This document shows, piece by piece, positions 1-7,903 of a DNA stretch of 25,597 nucleotides. The position numbers were made by a program, and so were the translations under genes. Positions within the stretch are counted from its first letter, which is position 1. Each line of letters begins with the position of its first letter. This DNA comes from Desulfobulbaceae bacterium (GTDB lineage: Bacteria > Desulfobacterota > Desulfobulbia > Desulfobulbales > SURF-16): the NCBI GenBank assembly GCA_023230525.1, contig JALNXE010000063.1:1-25597 (forward strand), in the 5' to 3' direction. The notes beneath the pieces were generated by a model, which saw only the letters and a program-made list of their open reading frames with translations, was not told where the DNA came from and ran no database searches.

Positions 1-1587
1 AAAAAGATTGAAGATATCTGGATGATCACCAGGGAATATGACGGTCTGGCCGGCGCCGGCGGGGTGAAGGACGTCTGCCGCCAGCTTGCCGAGGCCCTGG
101 TCAAAAAAGCTGATGTCTCGGTCCTGCTGCCCATGTACGGCTTCATTGATCCTGAACTTCTTGGGTTTGAGCCCCGCTATGCGTTTCAGGTGGATCTCAA
201 TTACGTGGGGGTGGAAAGGCGGGAAGAGGTCCGCATCTGGGAACGCAGGCACAAACAGGGCAAAAAATGGCTGACCATCTATCTGGTGGATGCCGACCGG
301 TATCGCGAGAAAAAAGCGGTGTACACCTATACGGCGGAGGATGAGGCGGAAAATCCCGTGCATGCCGGCGGCAGCGGGCATTATGATTATTTTGCCATGA
401 ATGTCCTGCTGCAGAAAACGGCGCTCAATCTCATGCTCTACCAGGGGAAACGGCCCGATATCATTCATTGCCAGGACGGGCATGCCGCCCTGCTGCCGGC
501 CATGGCCAGAGAGATTGACGGTATCCGCCATTTCTTCCGCAAGACCGGTCTGGTGGTCACCATTCATAACGCCGGGGTCGGCTATCATCAGGAGGTGGGT
601 GACCTGCCGTTTGCCAAGGCCGTTACCCGTCTGCCTTCCGCCATCATCGGCAAGAATCAGCTCAATGGCCGGTTTGACCCGTTCCTGGCCTCGGCCCCCT
701 ATGTGGTCATGAATACGGTCAGTGAAAATTATGCCCGGGAATTACGGGAAACCGAGGATGATGAACTGACGGGCTGGCTGGGCCATGCACTGGCGAGCCG
801 GGGGGTGATGCTGCAGGGCGTGACAAACGGCATCAATCCGGAGGACTTTAATCCCGAGGATGCGGAAAAACAGGGGATTGCCGCGCCTTTTTCCCCGGCT
901 AAAGGGGACCTGGCCGGCAAAAGGCAATGCCGCCGGGAGCTGGTGGAGTTGATCAGCCGGCAGGAGCTGACCACGGTCCGGGTCAGCGGCAGCTTAACCG
1001 AGGCCCCGGAGCTGCCGCTTTTTACCCTGATCGGCCGCCTCTCCGCCCAGAAAGGGGTGGACAAGCTGGTTGGCGCCCTGAAAACGCTGTTGCCTGCGGA
1101 TGACGGCTTTCAGGTGCTGATTCTCGGCACCGGCACGAAAGAGATTGAAACCGGCCTGATCGAGTTGACCGGGATGGAAGAGTATCAGGGCAGAATCTGT
1201 CTGCTGAGCGGCTATGACCAGCAGCTGGCCAACAAGATCTATGCTGCCGGGGATTTTTTTCTGATCCCCTCCAGGTATGAACCCTGCGGGCTGACCGACT
1301 ATATTGCCCAGCTCTTCGGCAACCTGCCCATTGTCCATCATGTCGGCGGCCTGGTCAAGGTGGAGGACGGCAAAACCGGTTTTGCCTATCTTGAGCACAG
1401 CAGCGCAGCCCTCAGAGAGACAATGGAGAAGGCACTGCAGATATTTCGCCGGCAGCCGGAGCGCATCAGGACCATGCAACAGGAAAGTGTAAAAGTTATC
1501 CATAATTCCTACACTTGGGATAAAATTGTGCTACGATATATGCAGCTTTATCAGGAGGCCCTCACACTTTGCCCACCAGAGCCATGA
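1..1587 (+). CDS. glgA: Glycogen/starch synthase (GT5), 5' partial
   Basis: Cytoplasmic glucosyltransferase that extends alpha-1,4-glucan from a nucleotide-glucose donor. The frame is open from base 1. The residues before the first ATG (base 22) align with the first beta strand of GlgA, so the true start probably lies a few codons outside the window and the ATG at 22 is unlikely to be the start. Numbering from that ATG, GAGGVKDV (about 11-18) sits where the donor-binding loop K-x-G-G-L usually is. Further on are HCQDGHAALLP, TIHNAGVGYH and VTNGINPEDFNP. The C-terminal Rossmann half has LIGRLSAQKGVD and the signature SRYEPCGLTD. About 520 residues fits the family. The loop Lys is replaced by Gly, so donor preference (ADP- or UDP-glucose) is uncertain. 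It overlaps the next gene by 19 bases, which suggests translational coupling. The family call is secure. Confidence 0.9.
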   Translation, partial: KKIEDIWMITREYDGLAGAGGVKDVCRQLAEALVKKADVSVLLPMYGFIDPELLGFEPRYAFQVDLNYVGVERREEVRIWERRHKQGKKWLTIYLVDADRYREKKAVYTYTAEDEAENPVHAGGSGHYDYFAMNVLLQKTALNLMLYQGKRPDIIHCQDGHAALLPAMAREIDGIRHFFRKTGLVVTIHNAGVGYHQEVGDLPFAKAVTRLPSAIIGKNQLNGRFDPFLASAPYVVMNTVSENYARELRETEDDELTGWLGHALASRGVMLQGVTNGINPEDFNPEDAEKQGIAAPFSPAKGDLAGKRQCRRELVELISRQELTTVRVSGSLTEAPELPLFTLIGRLSAQKGVDKLVGALKTLLPADDGFQVLILGTGTKEIETGLIELTGMEEYQGRICLLSGYDQQLANKIYAAGDFFLIPSRYEPCGLTDYIAQLFGNLPIVHHVGGLVKVEDGKTGFAYLEHSSAALRETMEKALQIFRRQPERIRTMQQESVKVIHNSYTWDKIVLRYMQLYQEALTLCPPEP

Positions 1588-2420
1588 TTGCCGGCCAAAG
1601 CCGGGACGGGCTGGAGCAGAACAGTTGGTTTGTCCGGCGGCGCGATTTTTTTGTCACCAGCATGCTCAAAGGGTTCTACCGGGCTGCCGGCGGTTTTTTG
1701 CAGATTTACCAGGGGTACCTCCAAACCGGAACCGTGCCCTATAACGAGATCGACAAACTGGTCGGCACGGAGACCAGGAAAGGCTGCCTCTGGCAGCTGA
1801 AAGATGACTGCCATCAGCTGTGGCGCAATGGTGATTCCGCCTTTGAACTCAATGGTTCTCTGCTGGACTGGATTATCGGTTCTCTCTTTCATGAGGCGAT
1901 GAAACTCAAGGAGAACATCTATCTCTTTGAGTATTATGCCCCGCTGGCCCATGACCTGAAGGGCGTATGGCGCCAGGAAATCCAGCAGTTCTGCGGGGTG
2001 GAGTGCCGGCGTTTCATGGAGAGAATTTCCCATGAGGTGGATCGGCAGATGGAGAGTTTGGGATTCATGTTCGGCAGGGCAATTTATCTGCTGCGCACCA
2101 TGCTTCCCTCCCAGGCGCATAACCCATTGCTGCTCAGGTACCTCATCGAGCACCCTGATGTGGCAAGCGAGCTCTGGTCCGAGTCGCTGGATGAAATCTT
2201 CAAAGACATGTTCCAAGGCGTCCCGGAAAACGGCTATTGTTTTGCCGCGCAAAGCTATTTTGATGGAAACTGGTATGAAAAATCCCTGGCCGCATACCAG
2301 GAGGCCTTGCGGGTCAATGGGCACTGTGACGAGGCAATTCTGAGGACCTCTCAGCTGGAGGCGATACTGACAAAGACGAAAGAAAATCATCGGGGTAATT
2401 CTCGAGAACAGTTACTCTAA
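1569..2420 (+). CDS. Uncharacterised protein with C-terminal TPR-like helices
   Basis: No function recognised. 283 residues, soluble, with no signal peptide or membrane segment. The body is helical and rich in aromatic residues (for example RRDFFVTSMLKGFYRAAGGF and LLDWIIGSLFHEAMKLKENI). The last 70 or so residues contain a TPR-like unit (SYFDGNWYEKSLAAYQEALR). The start is a choice between TTG at 1569, ten bases after a good AGGAGG at 1553-1558, and ATG at 1584, which overlaps the upstream stop as ATGA but sits far from that Shine-Dalgarno. I prefer TTG. It lies between glgA (overlapping) and gap (16 bases downstream), so it is probably co-transcribed with carbohydrate genes and may be a scaffold or regulator. 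That role is inference from position only. Confidence 0.75.
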   Translation: MPTRAMIAGQSRDGLEQNSWFVRRRDFFVTSMLKGFYRAAGGFLQIYQGYLQTGTVPYNEIDKLVGTETRKGCLWQLKDDCHQLWRNGDSAFELNGSLLDWIIGSLFHEAMKLKENIYLFEYYAPLAHDLKGVWRQEIQQFCGVECRRFMERISHEVDRQMESLGFMFGRAIYLLRTMLPSQAHNPLLLRYLIEHPDVASELWSESLDEIFKDMFQGVPENGYCFAAQSYFDGNWYEKSLAAYQEALRVNGHCDEAILRTSQLEAILTKTKENHRGNSREQLL

Positions 2421-2436
2421 TATTTGAGGAGACGGC

Positions 2437-3441
2437 ATGACGATAAGAATCGGTATTAACGGGTTTGGCAGGATCGGCAGAAACATTTTCAGGGCTCTGA
2501 GCAAGGATGAGGCATTCAAGGATATAGAGGTGATGGCCATTAATGATCTCACCAACCATGAGACTCTGGCCCATCTGCTCAAGTATGACTCGATCATGGG
2601 TGTTTATGAAAAAAATGTCCATGTGTCGGCCAAAGGGCTGACGGTTGACGGCAAAGAGGTAACGATTACCACCCACCGGAATCCGGCCGATATTCCGTGG
2701 GGCGATATGGGGGTTGATTATGTCGTGGAATCCACCGGGCTCTTTACCGATAGCGAGAAGGCCGGCGCCCACATGGACGGCGGCGCCAAAAAGGTGGTCA
2801 TTTCCGCCCCGGCCAAGGGCAATGTCAAAACCATTGTCATGGGGGTCAATGAGCACGAGTATGATCCCAGCCTGCACCATATTATTTCCAATGCCTCCTG
2901 CACCACCAATTGTCTCGCCCCATTCGCCAAGGTGATCATGGATCGTTTCGGCATCAGAAAAGGGCTGATGACCACCGTGCATTCCTACACCAATGATCAG
3001 CGTATTCTTGATTTTCCGCACGGCGATCTGCGCCGGGCCAGGGCTGCGGCCCTGTCGATGATCCCCACCAAAACCGGCGCCGCCGCTGCGGTCTCCCTGG
3101 TCATTCCTGAACTGAAAGGGAAATTTGACGGCCTGGCGGTGCGGGTGCCCACCCCCAATGTCTCGCTGGTGGATGCGGTCATGGAGGTGGAGAAGGAAAC
3201 CACGGTTTCCGAGGTCAATCAGGCCCTGAAGGAAGGCAGCAACCGGTTCCTGGGTTATTCCGATGAACCCCTGGTTTCCATTGATTATCAGGGCAATCCC
3301 CATTCCTCGGTGGTTGACGCCATGTCCACCAAGGTAATCGGCAACATGGTCAAGGTGCTCAGCTGGTATGATAATGAATGGGGCTATTCCAATCGGGTTC
3401 TTGACCTGATCCTGCTCATGGAAAACCAGAAGGCTTTGTAA
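2437..3441 (+). CDS. gap: Type I glyceraldehyde-3-phosphate dehydrogenase
   Basis: Catalyses reversible oxidative phosphorylation of glyceraldehyde 3-phosphate in glycolysis and gluconeogenesis, in the cytoplasm. 334 residues is the normal length. The Rossmann N-terminus reads INGFGRIGRN. Asp37 in AINDLTN is the residue that normally favours NAD over NADP. The active-site signature SNASCTTNCLAP carries the catalytic Cys at 155. The C-terminal WYDNEWGYSNR motif is present. A GAGGAG Shine-Dalgarno at 2426-2431 lies five bases before the ATG. It follows the TPR-tailed gene by 16 bases, so a glgA-hypothetical-gap operon is likely. A 168-base gap separates it from the dikinase-like gene. No strong terminator is visible there, only an AT-rich 7-bp hairpin at 3458-3478 and a GC-rich pairing of 3489-3495 with 3526-3532. 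Confidence 0.97.
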   Translation: MTIRIGINGFGRIGRNIFRALSKDEAFKDIEVMAINDLTNHETLAHLLKYDSIMGVYEKNVHVSAKGLTVDGKEVTITTHRNPADIPWGDMGVDYVVESTGLFTDSEKAGAHMDGGAKKVVISAPAKGNVKTIVMGVNEHEYDPSLHHIISNASCTTNCLAPFAKVIMDRFGIRKGLMTTVHSYTNDQRILDFPHGDLRRARAAALSMIPTKTGAAAAVSLVIPELKGKFDGLAVRVPTPNVSLVDAVMEVEKETTVSEVNQALKEGSNRFLGYSDEPLVSIDYQGNPHSSVVDAMSTKVIGNMVKVLSWYDNEWGYSNRVLDLILLMENQKAL

Positions 3442-3609
3442 CTGGCCAAAGTTTCTCTTTTCTGCTAATGACAGAAAAAACATACCCGGCGGGGCTGATG
3501 GGAGCTGTGGTTCTTTTTCACCTGCGCCCCGCAGGGCAATGAACGGAAACAGCTTCCCGCACCCGCATGCCTCGCTATGGATTTTTAATTCTCAACGCCG
3601 ATTCCTTCT

Positions 3610-6600
3610 ATGAGTCTAACAGAAAAAAGCCTTTATGAGACGTCCAGCGCATTAAAGGCCAACCTCCTGGAAACAGCGGTCACCGATGTCACCATCGATC
3701 CGGCCAAGCTGGCTCTTCTTGATCTGATCAAAGATTTCAAGGGGATACACAACAACCTGTATGATCTGCTGTACGAGATTCATCACCCGTATCGTAACTG
3801 GAATCTTATTATCCCCAAACTGCGCACCTTTGTTTTGAAAAATGTTGCGCTTTTCTGCCGCAGCAATCGAGGTCCCGAGGCGTTCAGCATTTTCTGCGGA
3901 ATTTTCCTGCAGGCCATTGATGAAACAAGGAAAAACAGAACCCTGCTCAATCTCTGCATAGAGTCCATGCTGGCCTATGTGGAGCGGCTCATCAGCTCCG
4001 CCAAACCGGATCTGCAGCAGTATGAGTCCGTGCTGTCGCAGCTCTTTGACAGTCTTTACCGCCTGGACAATCAGATCATCATGCTGGTGGTGCAGGGCCA
4101 TCATCCCATGAAAAAGATCGTCCTCACCCTGGTGGAATGGCGGGAAAAGGAGGGGGCATCATTTAATCTGCAGCCTGCCGCCCGCCTGATGAAAAAGATT
4201 CTGACGCTCAACTACAATTATTGGCTTGAGGTTGAGGACCCCCTGCCATGGTTTCTGGCCCAGTGCAGCGACATGTGCAACAACTGGGATGCGGGCAAAC
4301 TGTTCAACGCCATTTCCCATGATCAGATCAGGAAGCATCGCGAGCGGCTGGGGGAGATCGAGGTCAGCGATGAACAGCTCGATCTGCGGGCTATTCTGGA
4401 GTTGCCGGCCCATATGGATCTGGTCCGGCTGTACCGGGAGATTCCTGAAAAACTGGCTGTGCAGCATGAAGAAGGCGCCAAGCCCGAAGACGACAGGTTC
4501 TCGGAAAACCGAAAGCTGATTTTTCTCTTCCGCATCATGCGCACCTCCGGGCTGTATCTCATTCACGAAGAGAGTCTGCGGGAGATCAACCGCAGCCTGA
4601 TTGTGCTCATCCGCCAGCAGACCTTTGAGGAGATCGAGTCTTTTCTGCTCACCACCCTGCAGCTGCTGAAGGAAAATGTCCGACGTTACCCCCATACCGC
4701 CCTGCAGTGCATTCAGGTGCTCGGCACCGAGGTGTTCAACCGGGAAAACAGCCGGCTGGTGGAGACGTTTTTGTGGGAGACGGTGCGCTTCGGCTTCCAG
4801 TATGCCAATGTTACCGGGGTGGACCAGGATTGGCAGCCGATTACCAACCCGGCCCATCTGGCCAATATCCGGGTCTGGCTGAACCTGATCATGCAGGAGC
4901 CGAAGTGGTGTTCCACCCTTTTTTCCGCGCTCATCATCAACCTCAAGCTCTCCGGCACCTGTGTCAAGGATACGGACCTTTTCCAGCGGGACATCAGCCG
5001 GCTGCTCAACCATCCCATTGCCCCGGTTTACAACCTGGTCAAACAGTTCACTAAGCTCATGCCGGTTTTCTTCAATGAGATCGGGGCAGAGGGCAACCTG
5101 CGGGATGTGTCCACCGAGCTTGACGAGATCCATAAGCGCAAGGATCTGCTCATCCACTTTCTGCGCAAGCAGAGCCATGTGGAAAGCTCCAATCTCATTG
5201 TTGACTTTATCAAGGCCATCCTTCGCTTCTGGCTGACCCTGGATAAACAGGTGCTCAAGGATTTTCTGCCGGATGAGGTGCTGAGCCAGGTGCAGACCAG
5301 CGGCCCCTTTGTGGATGAACAGCATATCATCTGCAAACGGCTCAAAGCCATCGACCATTATGAAAAGGAAAACGACCTGCTCAAATGGGATGAGGGCAAG
5401 ATCATTGGTTTCCTGGCCGCCCAGCGGGATATCAGTGCCCATGAGGTGCGGCGCTTTGAATTGCTGGTGCAGATGTACCGGCTGCTTGATCTCAAGTATA
5501 ACCTCGGCTTTCAGGAGCTGCGCCGCCAGCTGGAACAGGCGGCCGGCGGCGGGTTTCCGGAAATGGAGCAGCTGCTGGCCGATCTGGAGATCTGCGATAC
5601 GGTCCAGTGCCTCACCGCCCTGCTTGATCATCTTGAGAAGCTGAAAGGGATTATTCTGAGCAGTACAATTTTTGAGGCCAAGGAGGATATCTATTACAAG
5701 CGGCATATTGCCGTGGATATCCCCTCGGTTTACGGCCGCTACAGCGAAAGAAAGTTCGATGCCCTGGGGCTCACCTTCAGGCTGGAAAATCTGGCGAACA
5801 TCTATCTCGAGCGCCTGCCTTCCTCCCTGAATCTATCCTTTATCACCCGGGCGACCTTTATCCGCATTATCAAATACCTGCGGCTGTACCTCCGGGCCCT
5901 GAAAATCGACGGCATTATCAGCCGCCGCCTGGAAACCTATGTGGCCCTGCTTTCCAATTCCCTGGGCATCAAACGTTTTTCCTATACCCAATACATCGAT
6001 ATCTTCCGCGGCCTGTCCGAAGGGGTGAAAGATGTCATTTACGCCTATTACACCAATATCCATCAGAATAATCTTTCCATCATCATTCCCCAGATCGGTT
6101 CGAGCAATCTCCTGGCCAAATACCGCAATCTCTGGGAAGAGGATGAAAACGACCAAAACGGGCAGAGCCTGAAGGAGTCCATCCACCGGTTATCCGAGGC
6201 CTTTATGCGAGATCTCATTTCCAGCACCTTTGGCCTGCAGCATCTGGATAATTTCATCACCAGGATTTACCAGGTGCTGGAAAGGCAGCGCGAGCTGCTG
6301 GATGAAAAGCAGCTGGACCTGCTGATGACCTATAATCCGGACAAGGCGATCCACGAGTTCAACCGCAAAAGCGCCCATGCCAAAAATCTCATTCTGCTCG
6401 GCAATAAGGGATTTAATCTCAGCCTGCTGGCCTCGGACAACAAGCCCGTGCCCCCTGGGTTTATCATCACCACGGAAATCTTCCGCTGCTGGCCGGTGGT
6501 CAACAGCTTTTACATGGCCCGCAATGAGTTCATGAAGCAGATCCGCCACGCCTTAAATCAGATAGAGGAAAAGACCGGCACCCGTTACGGAGACCCGGAT

Positions 6601-7878
6601 AATCCCCTGCTGGTTTCCATCCGCAGCGGGGCCTCCATTTCCATGCCCGGCATGATGGCCACCATTCATAATGTCGGCCTGAATAATGAGATCGTCGAGG
6701 CCGTGGCCGAGGTGCCGGGCAAGGAGTATCTGGCCTGGGACAATTTCCGCCGTTTTCTCCAGTCCTGGGGCATGACCATGGGGGTGGCGCGGGATACCTT
6801 CCAGGCCCTGATGAATGATGCCAAGTCCAAGCACGGGGTCAGGGTGAAAAGCCAGTTCAGCCCGGCCCAGATGAAGGAGCTGGCGCTGAGCTATCAGAAG
6901 AAAATCAGAAACCTGGGGATCGGCATACCGGATGATCCGTGGCTGCAGCTGATCGGGGCCATAGAAATGGTGCTCGCCTCGTGGGAGACGCCGAAAACAA
7001 AGGGCTACCGGAGCCTGATGGGCATTTCCCATGCATGGGGCACGGCCGCCATTGTGCAGGCCATGGTTTTCGGCAATCTCGGGCCGGAAAGCGGCAGCGG
7101 GGTGGTCTTTACCGCCCATCCCTACCGTAAGGTCCGGCGGGTGGCTCTCTGGGGTGATTACGCCCCCGGCGATCAGGGCGAGGATATTGTCAGCGGCTTG
7201 GTCACCACCTTTCCCATTTCCGTTGAGCAGGGTGAAATTGACGGCCGGCCGGTGGATTTCTCCCTGGAAAGGAGGTCGCCCGAGGTGTATCAGGAGCTGC
7301 TCTCCATTGCCCGCAATCTGGTTTATGAAAAGGAGTGGAACCCCCAGGAGATCGAATTCACCTTTGAGGGTCCCAAGGCCTCTGATCTCTACATCCTGCA
7401 GACCCGGGACATGATCACCATCAAGAAGAAAGAGCGCTTTTATGTCTTCCAGAACGAGGAGCAGCTGGGTGAGTATATCCTTGGTAAAGGCATCGGCGTG
7501 AGCGGCAGCGCTCTTGCCGGTCTTGCCGTTTTTAATGAAAAAAATGTGCGCGACTTGCGGGAGAAGCATCCCGGCATACCCCTTATCCTCATCCGGCAGG
7601 ATACCGTGCCCGAGGATGTCAAGGAAATCGCCATGGCTGACGGGCTGCTGACCGCCCGCGGCGGCCAGACCTCCCATGCCTCGGTGGTGGCCCTGCGGCT
7701 GGAAAAGACCTGTGTCGTCGGTTGCCATGCCCTGCAGGTATATGAGGCTGAGGAGCGCTGCGTCATCGGCGGCAGGGTTATCCGGCTGGGAGATCCGGTG
7801 GCGATCGACGGCCGCAAGGGACTTTTTCTGCATGGCCTGCATGAGGTGAAGGTTGAGGTGCATATTCTGCCTATTTGA
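3610..7878 (+). CDS. PPDK-like dikinase lacking the PEP-binding barrel, with a long unknown N-terminus
   Basis: 1422 residues. Roughly residues 1-900 are helical and match no family I recognise. From about 925 the protein follows the ATP-binding half of pyruvate phosphate dikinase: GNKGFNLSLLA (931 on), VSIRSGASISMPGMMATIHN, MVFGNLGPESGSGVVFTAHP, LWGDYAPGDQGEDIVSG and LYILQTRD. A PEP-utilising mobile domain follows, with TARGGQTSHASVVA and the predicted phosphohistidine at His1356. The protein ends about 65 residues later, so the C-terminal TIM barrel that binds PEP/pyruvate in PPDK and PEP synthase is missing. By family knowledge it should autophosphorylate on His from ATP; the acceptor is unknown and could be bound by the N-terminal region or a partner. 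No clear Shine-Dalgarno precedes the ATG. The next gene starts 25 bases after the stop. The domain call is firm; calling it ppdK or ppsA would be wrong. Confidence 0.88.
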   Translation: MSLTEKSLYETSSALKANLLETAVTDVTIDPAKLALLDLIKDFKGIHNNLYDLLYEIHHPYRNWNLIIPKLRTFVLKNVALFCRSNRGPEAFSIFCGIFLQAIDETRKNRTLLNLCIESMLAYVERLISSAKPDLQQYESVLSQLFDSLYRLDNQIIMLVVQGHHPMKKIVLTLVEWREKEGASFNLQPAARLMKKILTLNYNYWLEVEDPLPWFLAQCSDMCNNWDAGKLFNAISHDQIRKHRERLGEIEVSDEQLDLRAILELPAHMDLVRLYREIPEKLAVQHEEGAKPEDDRFSENRKLIFLFRIMRTSGLYLIHEESLREINRSLIVLIRQQTFEEIESFLLTTLQLLKENVRRYPHTALQCIQVLGTEVFNRENSRLVETFLWETVRFGFQYANVTGVDQDWQPITNPAHLANIRVWLNLIMQEPKWCSTLFSALIINLKLSGTCVKDTDLFQRDISRLLNHPIAPVYNLVKQFTKLMPVFFNEIGAEGNLRDVSTELDEIHKRKDLLIHFLRKQSHVESSNLIVDFIKAILRFWLTLDKQVLKDFLPDEVLSQVQTSGPFVDEQHIICKRLKAIDHYEKENDLLKWDEGKIIGFLAAQRDISAHEVRRFELLVQMYRLLDLKYNLGFQELRRQLEQAAGGGFPEMEQLLADLEICDTVQCLTALLDHLEKLKGIILSSTIFEAKEDIYYKRHIAVDIPSVYGRYSERKFDALGLTFRLENLANIYLERLPSSLNLSFITRATFIRIIKYLRLYLRALKIDGIISRRLETYVALLSNSLGIKRFSYTQYIDIFRGLSEGVKDVIYAYYTNIHQNNLSIIIPQIGSSNLLAKYRNLWEEDENDQNGQSLKESIHRLSEAFMRDLISSTFGLQHLDNFITRIYQVLERQRELLDEKQLDLLMTYNPDKAIHEFNRKSAHAKNLILLGNKGFNLSLLASDNKPVPPGFIITTEIFRCWPVVNSFYMARNEFMKQIRHALNQIEEKTGTRYGDPDNPLLVSIRSGASISMPGMMATIHNVGLNNEIVEAVAEVPGKEYLAWDNFRRFLQSWGMTMGVARDTFQALMNDAKSKHGVRVKSQFSPAQMKELALSYQKKIRNLGIGIPDDPWLQLIGAIEMVLASWETPKTKGYRSLMGISHAWGTAAIVQAMVFGNLGPESGSGVVFTAHPYRKVRRVALWGDYAPGDQGEDIVSGLVTTFPISVEQGEIDGRPVDFSLERRSPEVYQELLSIARNLVYEKEWNPQEIEFTFEGPKASDLYILQTRDMITIKKKERFYVFQNEEQLGEYILGKGIGVSGSALAGLAVFNEKNVRDLREKHPGIPLILIRQDTVPEDVKEIAMADGLLTARGGQTSHASVVALRLEKTCVVGCHALQVYEAEERCVIGGRVIRLGDPVAIDGRKGLFLHGLHEVKVEVHILPI

Positions 7879-7903
7879 TGAGTGCCTACAGGAGTAACTA
7901 CCA

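Noticed and set aside
3458..3532. Terminator after gap
   Set aside because: The hairpins present are AT-rich or have a 30-base loop, and neither is followed by a T-run.
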